Numbered from the stretch's first letter, positions 51,291 to 60,828 are shown. The stretch: 64,000 nucleotides of DNA from Metabacillus_B sp050107715 (GCF_050107715.1 NZ_JBNILN010000013.1:1-64000); one strand, 5' to 3'. A program made the numbers and translations. Notes: generated by a model not told the origin, from the letters alone.

Positions 51291-51336
51291 AAAACCCAAG
51301 AGTGCCCGCTATAAGTGGGGTTCCTGGGTTTTTTCT
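51291..51336. terminator. Terminator after yqeM
   Basis: AAACCCA (51292-51299 region) pairs with TGGGTTT (51324-51331); inner pairs GCCC/GGGG strengthen the stem; a T run follows. Confidence 0.75.
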
Positions 51337-51436
51337 TTCGTTTTATGAAGGCATGGAAGGGCGGCAAAAAACGCAAATACGAAATAAAAAAATCTGTCTG
51401 CTCTTGAAGGAATCTATCGAAACGCATCGAATCATA

Positions 51437-52264
51437 TTAGTGATGGCTCCTGAATTGATCCCCGATAAGCGAAAGATCCTCATCGAACTTCTCATGTGTC
51501 TTCTGAAACAAATGCTCAAACACATCTCCAAGCTCCTTCTCAAGGATATTAATTCCTTCACCTGTTACTCCGCCCTTTACACACACTTTCTTTTGCAGTG
51601 CCGGAAGCGTATAATGTCCGGTTTCAATTAGTTTCCCCATCCCGGTAATCATCCCGGAAGCAAGCTGTTCTGCCATTTCTTTGCTAATGTCGGTTTCCTT
51701 TACTGCAGCATCAGTAAAACGCTGAATCAGGTAGCTGAAAAATGCAGGACCGCAGCTCACGATATCGGATGCTGCCCGTGTTACCGTTTCTTCGATCAGG
51801 ACAGGCTCGGAAATGGATTCAAAAAGCGTGATGATTGTATTTCTCCATTCATCCGAACAGGCTGCTCCAAAGGTAACAAGCGAGACCCCGCTAAGCGCCC
51901 GGTTGGTGATGCTCGGAATGACTCTCGCTGTCTGGCAGGGAGAAATGGTTTCAAGCAGACTGGCGGATACTGGACTCGTAATCGAGACTAAGCAGTGGTT
52001 TTCCGTGAGGTGCGGTTCCAGCTGTGTGACCAGCGGATAGAGATCAAGCGGCTTAACACAAAGAAAAATAAGGGAACAGGCCTTTACAATTTCCTCGCTG
52101 CTCTCCGCAACCTTGATGCCGGGAATAGCAGACTGTATAGGATAAGCTTTTTCCAATGTCCGATTGGTGATAAGTATGGACGGGGGTTTGATCGCTCCGG
52201 ATTCAGCGAAAGCTTCGATTAAAATTCTTCCCATGTTGCCCGTGCCGATAAAGCCGACATTCAA
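51437..52264 (-). CDS. comER: Pyrroline-5-carboxylate reductase-like protein ComER
   Basis: 275 residues, NAD(P)-binding Rossmann start NVGFIGTGNMGRIL and the P5CR-type C-terminal dimer domain. In B. subtilis it is transcribed opposite to the comE operon and affects sporulation/biofilm rather than DNA uptake; proline synthesis is not established. TTG 52264 is 6 nt after AGGAGGGG; the longer frame from 52282 starts inside this site. Confidence 0.92.
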   Translation of the reverse strand: MNVGFIGTGNMGRILIEAFAESGAIKPPSILITNRTLEKAYPIQSAIPGIKVAESSEEIVKACSLIFLCVKPLDLYPLVTQLEPHLTENHCLVSITSPVSASLLETISPCQTARVIPSITNRALSGVSLVTFGAACSDEWRNTIITLFESISEPVLIEETVTRAASDIVSCGPAFFSYLIQRFTDAAVKETDISKEMAEQLASGMITGMGKLIETGHYTLPALQKKVCVKGGVTGEGINILEKELGDVFEHLFQKTHEKFDEDLSLIGDQFRSHH

Positions 52265-52353
52265 TGACTTCCCCTCCTTCACTTCCCTATTCTCCTACAC
52301 AGTATGAATATCAATTTGTATTTATTCCTAAAACTGTTTACATGAGGTGATGT

Positions 52354-52995
52354 ATGAATTGGCTGCATAAATATAAAATTCCGTTATTAGGAGCCGCTTT
52401 AATTTTGCTTATCGCAGGATTCATTTACCTAAATGGACTTCCGCAGAAGGAAGCCCTGCCTGTCCAGGAAAACATGGAAAATCTTGAACCTCCAGAAGCG
52501 CAGGAAACAAAGGAGCCGGACGGTGGTTCAAGGGTATCGCCAGATGATCAGCGTACTCCGTTCATTGTAGATATTAAGGGAGCTGTAAAAGAGCCGGGAG
52601 TTTATGAATTTTGGGATGGAGCAAGGGTGAAGGATGCTGTAGACCGGGCGGGAGGGCTGCTGGAGACCGCAGATGGAAAACAAATTAATCTGGCGGGGCT
52701 GCTCATAGATGGAACGGCTGTCTATATCCCGGCAGAAGGAGAGGACCCTGAGAGCCTGCCGGCACCGCCGGGCAGCTCAGGAGCACCCGGCCAGACAGAG
52801 CCTGTGATTGATTTAAACAAAGCGACCCTTGAAGATCTTCAGACGCTTCCTGGAATCGGGCCGTCGAAAGCTGAAGCCATTCTTAGCTACAGGGAAGAAA
52901 AGGGGGCTTTCAAAACAAAGGACGAATTAAAAGAAGTGTCTGGAATCGGTGATAAAACGTTTGAAAAGCTGCAGGATTCTATCCTGGTAAATTAA
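52354..52995 (+). CDS. comEA: Competence DNA receptor ComEA
   Basis: Binds double-stranded DNA at the membrane during transformation. 213 residues: N-terminal membrane anchor (about 8-26, LLGAALILLIAGFIYL), a flexible acidic linker, an SLBB-like domain (VDIKGAVKEPGVYEF) and a C-terminal helix-hairpin-helix pair (LPGIGPSKAEAIL; VSGIGDKTFEKL). GAGGTGA precedes ATG 52354. A ComK site was not recognised in the short divergent gap with comER. Confidence 0.95.
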   Translation: MNWLHKYKIPLLGAALILLIAGFIYLNGLPQKEALPVQENMENLEPPEAQETKEPDGGSRVSPDDQRTPFIVDIKGAVKEPGVYEFWDGARVKDAVDRAGGLLETADGKQINLAGLLIDGTAVYIPAEGEDPESLPAPPGSSGAPGQTEPVIDLNKATLEDLQTLPGIGPSKAEAILSYREEKGAFKTKDELKEVSGIGDKTFEKLQDSILVN

Positions 52996-53057
52996 CCTTT
53001 GACGGGAGATTTTAAACCTGTCTAAAATGGGAGAAGGAAAAGAGCGGAGGGATACTG

Positions 53058-53621
53058 TTGAATCGCATATCATGGGATCAATATTTTATGGCGCAAAGCC
53101 ATTTGCTGGCTTTGAGGAGCACGTGCACACGTCTTGCAGTCGGTGCAACCATCGTAAGGGAAAAGAGAATGATTGCAGGCGGCTATAACGGTTCGATTAC
53201 TGGCGGAGACCACTGCATAGATACCGGCTGCTATGTCATTGAAGGCCACTGTGTCAGAACCATTCATGCAGAAATGAATGCGATCCTGCAATGCGCGAAA
53301 TTTGGTGTGCCAACTGAAGGAGCAGAGATTTATGTGACTCATTTTCCATGTCTGCAATGCTGCAAAGCCATTATTCAGGCAGGGATTCGTTCCGTTTTTT
53401 ACTCTGCGGATTACAAAAATCATCCCTATGCTGTAGAACTTTTTCAGCAAGCCGGTGTCAAAGTGAGGCAGGTGGAGCACAAGCAGCCGGATTACAGCCG
53501 TAATGGTGAGAAGGATGAATTGCTTGCCGACCTTTTGAACAGGCTGAAAGAGCTCGCAGATGATGAATCCGAATTGAGCGAGCTGACAAAAAGAGCAGAC
53601 AGGCTGATCTCAGGGACCTGA
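53058..53621 (+). CDS. comEB: ComEB, dCMP deaminase family
   Basis: 187 residues with zinc-binding IHAEMNAI and PCLQCCK motifs of cytidine/deoxycytidylate deaminases. It is in the comE operon by position; deaminase activity is likely, but a role in DNA uptake is not needed in B. subtilis. TTG 53058 follows GCGGAGGG. Confidence 0.94.
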   Translation: MNRISWDQYFMAQSHLLALRSTCTRLAVGATIVREKRMIAGGYNGSITGGDHCIDTGCYVIEGHCVRTIHAEMNAILQCAKFGVPTEGAEIYVTHFPCLQCCKAIIQAGIRSVFYSADYKNHPYAVELFQQAGVKVRQVEHKQPDYSRNGEKDELLADLLNRLKELADDESELSELTKRADRLISGT

Positions 53622-53642
53622 ACATAACAGGGGGGGCCGGAT

Positions 53643-55937
53643 TTGAACTATGTATTATGCGCGGCCGCTTCTGCAATTGCGATCCTTTCTTCCAAGTATT
53701 CAGCAGAATGGGCAGGCTTTTTGGCTGTTTCGGCAGGAAGCCTGCTTCATTTTCTGAAAAAAAGGGAGATGGCAGCTATATGGGCGCTTGCCGTTTTTTT
53801 TCTATTTCTCTATCTGTCCTCTTATCATGAAAGCCACTCAAACAGCATGCTGAAAGAAGGGGGTTTTTCCGGAAGGGGAATGCTTACCGTTCATCCGGAT
53901 GTGGATGGAGACAGGTTTAAATCATTCATTAAGCTTGAAAATGGTGAAACAGCTGTGCTCAGGCAGTTTATTGAAAGTGAAGAAATGAAACAAAAGCTCT
54001 TAAAAGTAAAAAGCGGCATGTCCTGCAGGACTGAAGGCAAGCTTGAGGCACCGCTGAATCCGACGATCCCGAACAGTTTTCATTATAAAGCGTATTTGGA
54101 GTCTCAAGGTATTTACTGGGTCATGACTGCCTCGGAAATTACGGATTGTAAAATGGAACCCTCCCTGGAAGCGGCTCTTCTCAGCTGGAGATCATCCGGC
54201 CTTGAGCGGATCCTGAACACGTTTCCCCCGGAATCTGCTGGGATTGCACAGGCGCTTGTTTTTGGAGAAAGGGAATGGATCAGCCAGGAGACGGAACATG
54301 CCTATCAGCGGATCGGTATTATTCATCTGCTGGCCATTTCTGGCATGCAGGTCGCCATGATTGCGTTTGCCGGACGTTACATCCTTATAAGAGCAGGTGT
54401 CAGCAGGGAAGTCTCAGCGCTGATTCTGTTTATTTTCCTTCCTGCTTATCTCATTTTAGCCGGCGGCTCACCCTCTGTTACAAGAGCCGTACTGGCAGCA
54501 GAACTGTACTTGCTTTGCGTGATTTTAAAATGGAAACTGCACCCCCTCAGCCTGCTGTCTGTCTTATTTATAATGTGGCTTGGCTTTTATCCTCTCCATT
54601 TATTCCTCACTGGTTTTCAGCTCACCTTTATAATCAGCTTTACCATTTTGCTTTCCTTCCCCCTGTTAAACGCATGCGGAGGAAATATGCACAAGCAGAA
54701 TTTTGCTCTCACAGTTCTCTCCATGATTTGTACCCTGCCCCTCATCCTCCATTCCTTCTGGGAAATTTCCCTACTCAGTTTGCCCGTCAACTTTTTCTAT
54801 GTTCCCCTTTATTCCTTTGTGATCATGCCGGCATCTCTCATTTCCTTCACCATGTCACTTTTTCAAATCCCTTTATGGAAAGAAGCCGTTTCCGCTGCAC
54901 ACACAGCGATTGTTTGGACAAATCAGCTGGCTGAATTCCTTTCGGTGAAGGACCCGTTTTTGTTAAGGCCTGGAAAGCCACCTGGATGGCTACTGGCCGG
55001 CTACTCAGGGGGAGTTCTATTCAGTCTGTGGTCTTCAGATAAAGGCTTCTGGAAACGCATAATCGCTTTGGCTGTGCTAAGCAGCTTAGGAATGGTGCAT
55101 TTTATGCTTCCTTATGCCAACCCTGGGGGTGCGGTAACCTTTTTAGATGTTGGACAGGGGGATTGCATCGTGATTGAACTCCCATACCGGAAAGGGGTCT
55201 ATGTCATAGATACCGGCGGGAAATTTACTTTTGAAAAGGCTGGGGAAGAGTGGAGAACGACGAGAGAAGAAGCAAAACTCGCTGAATATACCCTGCTCAC
55301 TTATTTAGCTTCCCAGGGGATCAGCCGCATTGATGCGGTTTTTCTGACGCATGGTGATCATGATCATACAGGGGAATATGAAACGCTGGCGGAGGCTGTA
55401 ACCATTTCAAAGCTGATAATCCCGCAAGGATTTGTGCGTGATGACTCCGATAGGAGGATCATCGATGAATCGTCCAGGCGGGGTATTTCTGTTCAGACTG
55501 TGAAGGGGGGAGAGCTCATTATGGAGGAAGGCATTCATTTTCAAGTGCTTTGGCCGCTGCAGTGGAGCGATAGCAAAAATGAAGATTCCCTCGTTTTGCG
55601 GTTCACACTTGGAGGACAGCGGTGGCTCTTGACGGGGGATTTAGAGAAAGAAGGGGAAGAGGCTATGCTTCGCGCTTACAGGGATATAGAAATAGATGTG
55701 TTAAAAGCAGGCCATCATGGAAGCAGATTTTCAACAACACCGAATTTGCTGAACCGAACCACTCCTTCGCATGCGGTCCTGTCTGCCGGCAGGAAAAACC
55801 GGTATGGCCATCCGCACAAGGAAGTATTAGACCGCTTAAAGAAACAAAACGTAAATGTATATCGGACAGATGAACATGGGACGATTCAATATCTCTTTAA
55901 AGGCGAAAGTGGAACCTTTAAAACGTTTTCTCCATAA
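53643..55937 (+). CDS. comEC: DNA-uptake channel protein ComEC/Rec2
   Basis: Forms the membrane channel for single-stranded transforming DNA. 764 residues: N-terminal helices with a DUF4131/OB part, the Competence domain (HLLAISGMQVAMIAF near 224), a polytopic membrane region, and a C-terminal metallo-beta-lactamase domain with HGDHDHTGE and GHHGSRFSTTPN. TTG 53643 follows GGGGGG with 6 nt. The gene is intact, which together with comEA suggests competence potential. Confidence 0.95.
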   Translation: MNYVLCAAASAIAILSSKYSAEWAGFLAVSAGSLLHFLKKREMAAIWALAVFFLFLYLSSYHESHSNSMLKEGGFSGRGMLTVHPDVDGDRFKSFIKLENGETAVLRQFIESEEMKQKLLKVKSGMSCRTEGKLEAPLNPTIPNSFHYKAYLESQGIYWVMTASEITDCKMEPSLEAALLSWRSSGLERILNTFPPESAGIAQALVFGEREWISQETEHAYQRIGIIHLLAISGMQVAMIAFAGRYILIRAGVSREVSALILFIFLPAYLILAGGSPSVTRAVLAAELYLLCVILKWKLHPLSLLSVLFIMWLGFYPLHLFLTGFQLTFIISFTILLSFPLLNACGGNMHKQNFALTVLSMICTLPLILHSFWEISLLSLPVNFFYVPLYSFVIMPASLISFTMSLFQIPLWKEAVSAAHTAIVWTNQLAEFLSVKDPFLLRPGKPPGWLLAGYSGGVLFSLWSSDKGFWKRIIALAVLSSLGMVHFMLPYANPGGAVTFLDVGQGDCIVIELPYRKGVYVIDTGGKFTFEKAGEEWRTTREEAKLAEYTLLTYLASQGISRIDAVFLTHGDHDHTGEYETLAEAVTISKLIIPQGFVRDDSDRRIIDESSRRGISVQTVKGGELIMEEGIHFQVLWPLQWSDSKNEDSLVLRFTLGGQRWLLTGDLEKEGEEAMLRAYRDIEIDVLKAGHHGSRFSTTPNLLNRTTPSHAVLSAGRKNRYGHPHKEVLDRLKKQNVNVYRTDEHGTIQYLFKGESGTFKTFSP

Positions 55938-55954
55938 GATGAAATATAAAGCGG

Positions 55955-55984
55955 GGAAAGAAAAAAGAGACTGCTTTCCAGCCT
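55955..55984 (-). terminator. Terminator of yqzM (minus strand)
   Basis: AGACTG (55968-55973) and CAGCCT (55979-55984) form the stem; the A run before it is a T run on the minus strand. No clear + strand terminator for comEC is seen. Confidence 0.6.
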
Positions 55985-56008
55985 CAAGGATCGGTACGGA
56001 CTTTTTTG

Positions 56009-56143
56009 TTAAGATGCAGCCAGTTTGATCACTGTCGCGATGATGAAAAGGGTTGCAAAAAAGCCGAATGAAACAGCAAACCCTACTCCGGAATCAACAG
56101 CGTCATTCCGTTTGCTCTGTACATTTTTTTCAAATTCATTCAT
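56009..56143 (-). CDS. yqzM: Small membrane protein YqzM
   Basis: 44 residues: MNEFEKNVQSKRNDAVDSG, then one membrane helix (FAVSFGFFATLFIIATVIKL). GGGAGGGG is 5 nt before ATG 56143. YqzM lies at this place, opposite comEC, in B. subtilis. Function unknown. Confidence 0.85.
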   Translation of the reverse strand: MNEFEKNVQSKRNDAVDSGVGFAVSFGFFATLFIIATVIKLAAS

Positions 56144-56430
56144 ATTTACCCCTCCCGTTTACTTTTCAGTATAAGGCAGACTAGAAAAAAAATCCATCCT
56201 CTCAGAAGAAGAGGCCAACCCGCTGCCTGCTTAAATACGGGCAGTGGTCATGTCTTCGGATAGAAGATGTTAACAGCCATACAATTAAAGTCAGGGTGCA
56301 AAATAATAGGAAATAAACGGTGGCATCGTTTTTCTGCAGAATGAACCCGGGACCTGCAGGAGAACGTTTATTATATATGGCAGGAGGGGTTCACCCTCCT
56401 CCGTTCTATTTTAGTTGCATCCCGTTGGCA
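56144..56430. other. Intergenic region upstream of holA
   Basis: No gene seen. It holds a 7-bp hairpin AGGAGGG (56382-56388) / CCCTCCT (56394-56400) that would hide a ribosome-site-like sequence. There is no T run after it. The yqzM promoter must lie in the left part. Confidence 0.45.
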
Positions 56431-56459
56431 AACTCTATACGATGAGTATAGAGTTTTTA
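56431..56459 (+). terminator. Terminator hairpin directly before holA
   Basis: AACTCTATAC (56431-56440) and GTATAGAGTT (56446-56455), a perfect 10-bp stem, then TTTT. The holA ribosome site begins only 4 nt later. Confidence 0.8.
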
Positions 56460-56471
56460 CATAGGAGCTGG

Positions 56472-57509
56472 ATGGATGTGCTGCAATTCTGGAAGCAACT
56501 TCGCAACGGAAACCTTTCGCCCGTCTATTTATTGATTGGGACTGAAACCTACCTGATGGAGCAATCAGTTAAGAAGCTGGTTGATGCGGCTTTGCATGAA
56601 GAAGAAAGGGATTTCAACCTTTCTGTTTATGATTTGGAAGAGACGGCTGTCGAAACGGCCGTCGAGGACGCTGAAACTCTGCCGTTCATGGGAGAAAAAA
56701 GGGTCGTCCTTCTTAAAAATCCTTCCTTCCTGACTGGCGAAAAAAAGAAGGAAAAAATTGAACATCATGTTGAAAGATTTGAACAATATGTAAAAGAGCC
56801 CGCCCCGTATACCGTCTTAATTGTTCAAGCCCCATATGAAAAATTGGATGAACGGAAAAAAATTTCAAAAACGCTCAAGAAAAACGCGGTTATCGGGGAA
56901 GCCAGAGCTTTATCAGGCCAGGAGCTTGTTCAGTGGATTCATTCCCTGGCTTCCGAGGCTGGGGTGGTTATAGAGCAGGATGCAGCAGAGCATTTAGCCG
57001 CTTTGACAAATGGGAGCTTAATGCTGATGGATCAGGAGATTCAAAAGCTTTCTTCTTATACGGGGCCTGGCGGTTCAATCACGAGGTCATTGGTAAATCA
57101 GCTTACTGCAAGAACTTTGGAACAGAACATTTTCGAGCTCATTCACCACGTAACGTCAAGAAAAGCGGATAAGGCGCTTGAAGTTCTTCACGATCTATTA
57201 AAAGCAAATGAAGAACCAATCAAAATACTTGCGCTTATTGCTGCACAGTTTCGCCTTTTCCTTCAGGTAAAGCAGCTTACAGCAGCAGGATATGGCCAGC
57301 CCCAAATAGCAGGAACCTTAAAGGTCCACCCGTTCAGGGTCAAGCTGGCCTCCCAGCAGGCTTCATCCTTCCGTGAAGAGGATTTAAAGCAGTACATAAA
57401 TCGGATTGCTGAAGCGGATTATTCGATGAAAACCGGGAAGATGGACAAAGTTTTAATATTGGAGCTGTTCCTGATGCAGCTCTCCAGCCCGCCCGGACAA
57501 GCCCGTTAA
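56472..57509 (+). CDS. holA: DNA polymerase III delta subunit HolA (YqeN)
   Basis: Clamp-loader wrench subunit that opens the beta clamp. 345 residues, without a canonical Walker A, as usual for delta. Recognisable: PVYLLIGTETYLMEQ, DAETLPFMGEKRVVLLKNP, LARTLEQNIFEL-like segment (RTLEQNIFELIHHV) and the C-terminal KVHPFRVKLA. ATG 56472 is close (about 4 nt) to AGGAGC; GTG 56478 is an alternative start with better spacing. The frame is open further upstream through the terminator. Confidence 0.92.
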   Translation: MDVLQFWKQLRNGNLSPVYLLIGTETYLMEQSVKKLVDAALHEEERDFNLSVYDLEETAVETAVEDAETLPFMGEKRVVLLKNPSFLTGEKKKEKIEHHVERFEQYVKEPAPYTVLIVQAPYEKLDERKKISKTLKKNAVIGEARALSGQELVQWIHSLASEAGVVIEQDAAEHLAALTNGSLMLMDQEIQKLSSYTGPGGSITRSLVNQLTARTLEQNIFELIHHVTSRKADKALEVLHDLLKANEEPIKILALIAAQFRLFLQVKQLTAAGYGQPQIAGTLKVHPFRVKLASQQASSFREEDLKQYINRIAEADYSMKTGKMDKVLILELFLMQLSSPPGQAR

Positions 57510-57527
57510 CCAAAACTGATTGTACGT

Positions 57528-57562
57528 AAAAAGCCGCTGGTCATAACGACCAGCGGCTTTAT
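57528..57562. terminator. Bidirectional terminator holA / rpsT
   Basis: AAAGCCGCTGGTC and GACCAGCGGCTTT form 13 bp around the loop ATAAC. It lies between convergent genes. Confidence 0.92.
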
Positions 57563-57577
57563 GCTGCAATCATTTGC

Positions 57578-57844
57578 TTACGCAGACAATCCATTTACTT
57601 GTTTAGTCAAGCGGGATTTGTAGCGGGAAGCAGTATTTTTGTGGATGATTCCGCTTTGAGCAGCTTTGTCAATTCTTTTAGCAGCTTCTTGAAGAGCAGC
57701 TTTAGCATTGTCAGCTTCATTGTTCACAACTAGTGACTCAACTCTTTTCATTGCAGTACGCATTGATGATTTAAGTGTTGCGTTGCGAGCGCGGCGCTCA
57801 TCATTCGTTTTTACACGTTTAATCGCAGATTTAATATTTGGCAT
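57578..57844 (-). CDS. rpsT: 30S ribosomal protein S20
   Basis: 88 residues, basic and helical (MPNIKSAIKRVKTNDERRA; RYKSRLTKQVNGL), a 16S rRNA binder. AGGAGGTGA is 5-6 nt before ATG 57844; three extra codons upstream are open but lack a site. Confidence 0.97.
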   Translation of the reverse strand: MPNIKSAIKRVKTNDERRARNATLKSSMRTAMKRVESLVVNNEADNAKAALQEAAKRIDKAAQSGIIHKNTASRYKSRLTKQVNGLSA

Positions 57845-57918
57845 CCGATTCACCTCCTATAAAAAAGCAACCGAGATCTATTTAACTCGATATATTTCCA
57901 ACATAGAGAACAAGAGAT

Positions 57919-57947
57919 ATTCTATCAGACACCGCGCGGTTATGCAA
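57919..57947 (-). promoter_or_regulatory. rpsT promoter
   Basis: On the minus strand: TTGCAT (57947-57942), 17 bp, TAGAAT (57924-57919). The leader is about 65 nt. Confidence 0.8.
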
Positions 57948-58047
57948 TACCTCTGACAAGGAATTTTCGTTGATAGCAAAGTTCGCGAATGGCAGCTCCT
58001 TGAATTGGAAAAAATAAAAGCAGACATTTCCGAGGAGGGGATTAAGG

Positions 58048-59181
58048 ATGAGTGAATCATTGGATTTAACAAAGTATACAGTCCGGACGGATCTCGCGAT
58101 AGAAGCACGTGATATGGCTCTTGAGGAGCAGAAGAAAAATCAGGATCCAAAAGCTGCGGATCGCGGGGACGGCGAAGTGAAGGGCATCATTGTCAAGGAA
58201 AGAACGGAGGGCGATATTACACTCACTTCGGTGGAAATTAAGAAGGAAGGCGAAGAAGCGACAGGCAAAAAAGCGGGGCATTATTTAACCCTGCAAGCTG
58301 ATGGGATCCGGCAGAAAGATACGGATCTTCAGCAGCAGGTGATTGAGGTGTTTGCCAGGGAATTCAGCCGGTTTATTGAAAACCTTGGAATAAAAAAGGA
58401 CGCTTCATGTCTTATCGCAGGACTTGGAAACTGGAATGTAACCCCTGATGCACTCGGACCGATTACAGCAGAAAATCTGCTGGTCACCCGTCATTTATTT
58501 GAGCTTCAGCCCGAAAATGTACAGGAGGGCTATCGTCCGGTAAGTGTGATCTCCCCAGGAGTGATGGGGCTGACCGGGATCGAAACAAGCGATATTATTT
58601 TAGGGGTTGTTAATCGCATTCAGCCTGATTTTATCATCGCCATCGATGCACTGGCAGCAAGGTCGGTGGAAAGGGTCAACGCCACCATCCAAATATCAGA
58701 TACAGGCATCCATCCTGGATCAGGGGTCGGCAATAAAAGAAAAGAATTAAGCATGGATACTCTGGGAATTCCCGTTATCGCGATCGGTATTCCAACGGTA
58801 GTGGATGCCGTAACAATCGCAAGCGATACCATCGATTTTATCCTTAAGCATTTTGGAAGGGAAATGACACAGGGGGACCGTCCGTCAAGATCGCTTGTTC
58901 CGGCCGGCATGTCCTTCGGGGAAAAGAAAAAGCTAAAGGAAGAAGACCTGCCCGGAGAAGAACACCGCCAGACTTACTTAGGGATTATAGGGACACTCCC
59001 TGAGGAAGAAAAGCGGGCACTGATCCATGAAGTGCTGAACCCTCTCGGCCATAACCTGATGGTTACCCCAAAGGAAGTGGACGTGTTCATCAGTGATATG
59101 GCCAATGTGATTGCAAACGGCCTGAATTCTGCCCTTCACGGTCAAGTAGGACATGACAATAGGGGCACTTTCACACACTAG
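58048..59181 (+). CDS. gpr: Germination protease Gpr
   Basis: Aspartate-like endoprotease that degrades small acid-soluble spore proteins at germination. 377 residues (B. subtilis 368), including an N-terminal propeptide (about 15, cut after YTVRTDLAIE region), SVISPGVMGLTGIET and GIGTPTVVDAVT-like segment (GIPTVVDAVTIA). GAGGAGGGGA precedes ATG 58048. A sigma-G promoter is expected, but I could not place one with confidence. It is followed by spoIIP. Confidence 0.94.
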   Translation: MSESLDLTKYTVRTDLAIEARDMALEEQKKNQDPKAADRGDGEVKGIIVKERTEGDITLTSVEIKKEGEEATGKKAGHYLTLQADGIRQKDTDLQQQVIEVFAREFSRFIENLGIKKDASCLIAGLGNWNVTPDALGPITAENLLVTRHLFELQPENVQEGYRPVSVISPGVMGLTGIETSDIILGVVNRIQPDFIIAIDALAARSVERVNATIQISDTGIHPGSGVGNKRKELSMDTLGIPVIAIGIPTVVDAVTIASDTIDFILKHFGREMTQGDRPSRSLVPAGMSFGEKKKLKEEDLPGEEHRQTYLGIIGTLPEEEKRALIHEVLNPLGHNLMVTPKEVDVFISDMANVIANGLNSALHGQVGHDNRGTFTH

Positions 59182-59249
59182 CATTTTGGTTCTAACTCTC
59201 GCATTTTGTCCATAGACTGTACAAGACAAAGGCGAGAGGACGGATATGC

Positions 59250-60449
59250 ATGAAAAGGACAGGCTCCCCTCCAATTCTGGCAATTAGCGGGACAAGTATT
59301 AAAAAACTTCTCTTTACGGCCTTTTTGGGTCTGGTACTCATTTTTGTTGTATCTGGAGTGCTGACGTCCTTAAAACCCCAGTACAGGCCTGCATCTTCCT
59401 CCCTGCATACACTGGCCGGCGGAATTGCAGGCGAGGCCTTCATTTATTTAATGAGCACGGAAAATCACTATTTTTCACAGGCTCTTCCTGAAGAAAGCGG
59501 ACAGGCTGACTGGTCTTCTATGTTTTTAAAGCTTGCCGCAAGCATCAACTTAAATGACCCGCGAAGTTTACTAGGACGGGAGCTGCCGGGTTTCGCCATG
59601 TACGACAGTGAGATCATTGTAGCTGCTGAAGGTGCCAATTATAACAGCATTATCCCGTATGAATCGGCTCCCCCTCCTGAAGTTCAGCTGCAGGAAAGGG
59701 AAGCATCGATTGAACAGCTGCAAAAAGCTTCCGAGAAAACAGAAGAGACTGGAAAACCGCCTGCAGCAACAACGGGAGGACGGAAAGTAGTCTATCTGTA
59801 CAACACACATAATACCGAGTCATACCTTCCGTTATTTAAGGACCCTCCTAAAGATGCAAATCAGGCTTTCCATTCATCAGCCAATGTCACACTCGTGTCG
59901 AGGATGCTGGCCGATGAACTCAAGGCCCAAGGGATCGGATCGCAGGTGGAAACAACAGATATACAAAAAATCCTGAAAGAGAAAAAATGGAACTACACAA
60001 CCCAGTCCTATTCGGCTGCCAGGCCTGTTGTGCAGGAAGCGATGGCTTCAGGAGAAGATCTCGAATATTTCATCGATATTCACCGGGATTCACTGGGACG
60101 TGATCGAACAACGGCCGAAATCAACAGCAAGCCTTACGCTCAAATCGTTTTCGTCGTCGGAGGGAAAAATGTGAGCAGGGACAAAAATATCGAACTTGCA
60201 AAAGAGCTTCACAAGCGGTTCGAGAAAAAGTACCCCGGACTGTGTAAAGGCGTCATTCTTAAAGATAAAGGCTCAAACGGCCTGTTCAACCAGGATCTGT
60301 CCGGAAACTCACTATTATTGGAGGTTGGCGGTGTAGATAACAATATGGAAGAGCTCCGCAATACTACAAAAGCCGTAGCGGATGTGTTTAGTGAATTTTA
60401 CTGGCAGGCTGAAAAGGTTCAAGGTGCAGGCGGAGCAGAAAAGAAATAA
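59250..60449 (+). CDS. spoIIP: Stage II sporulation amidase/endopeptidase SpoIIP
   Basis: Cell-wall hydrolase of the engulfment (DMP) complex. 399 residues: N-terminal membrane helix (about 20-40, LLFTAFLGLVLIFVVSG), a linker, then the catalytic domain with YLYNTHNTESYLP (zinc His), FIDIHRDSLGRD and LLLEVGGVDNN (Glu). GAGAGGA is 9 nt before ATG 59250. Confidence 0.95.
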   Translation: MKRTGSPPILAISGTSIKKLLFTAFLGLVLIFVVSGVLTSLKPQYRPASSSLHTLAGGIAGEAFIYLMSTENHYFSQALPEESGQADWSSMFLKLAASINLNDPRSLLGRELPGFAMYDSEIIVAAEGANYNSIIPYESAPPPEVQLQEREASIEQLQKASEKTEETGKPPAATTGGRKVVYLYNTHNTESYLPLFKDPPKDANQAFHSSANVTLVSRMLADELKAQGIGSQVETTDIQKILKEKKWNYTTQSYSAARPVVQEAMASGEDLEYFIDIHRDSLGRDRTTAEINSKPYAQIVFVVGGKNVSRDKNIELAKELHKRFEKKYPGLCKGVILKDKGSNGLFNQDLSGNSLLLEVGGVDNNMEELRNTTKAVADVFSEFYWQAEKVQGAGGAEKK

Positions 60450-60468
60450 CCAGACTAGAGGGATACGG

Positions 60469-60804
60469 ATGGGTAAATTCATGATGAAATCCATAGGTGC
60501 AGCCGCTCTTCTCTTTATAGGGGTTCTGATTGGGATGCAGGCCGCAGGCAGCGGAATGAAAAGCCTTCAAGGCTACGATGATCCGGATATGAAGGGAGCA
60601 TTTACGATCAAAAACAGCGGCGGGCAGGAGATGGAGGCCTCGATTCTTGGCCATTCATTATCAAGCCATGATTTAGAAAAGAAGAGAATGGAACTGGAGA
60701 AAGCGGATGCTTTCAATCCGCTCTCCGAAGCTGCAAGAGGCATCACCTCAACTGTGGAGAATCTGTTCCAAAAACTCATAAATGCCATTAAGGGCGGAAA
60801 ATAA
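60469..60804 (+). CDS. yqxA: DUF3679 protein YqxA
   Basis: 111 residues: an N-terminal membrane helix or signal (MMKSIGAAALLFIGVLIGMQAAG), then a polar region with a helix (SSHDLEKKRMELEKADAF). Position after spoIIP and pattern match YqxA. Function unknown. AGAGGG precedes ATG 60469; a longer open frame overlaps spoIIP but has no site. Confidence 0.85.
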   Translation: MGKFMMKSIGAAALLFIGVLIGMQAAGSGMKSLQGYDDPDMKGAFTIKNSGGQEMEASILGHSLSSHDLEKKRMELEKADAFNPLSEAARGITSTVENLFQKLINAIKGGK

Positions 60805-60828
60805 TTTTCGCCGGCATGAACTATCCAT

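Noticed and set aside
52283..52353. ComK box between comER and comEA
   Set aside because: A/T-rich, but no AAAA-N5-TTTT pair with proper spacing could be recognised.
54275..54934. 219-codon ORF inside comEC in another frame
   Set aside because: Lies wholly in the conserved comEC membrane domain, has no ribosome site and a Cys/His/Pro-rich composition typical of shadow frames.
58000..58047. Sigma-G promoter of gpr
   Set aside because: Expected from the family, but no -35/-10 pair with correct spacing is clear in the sequence.
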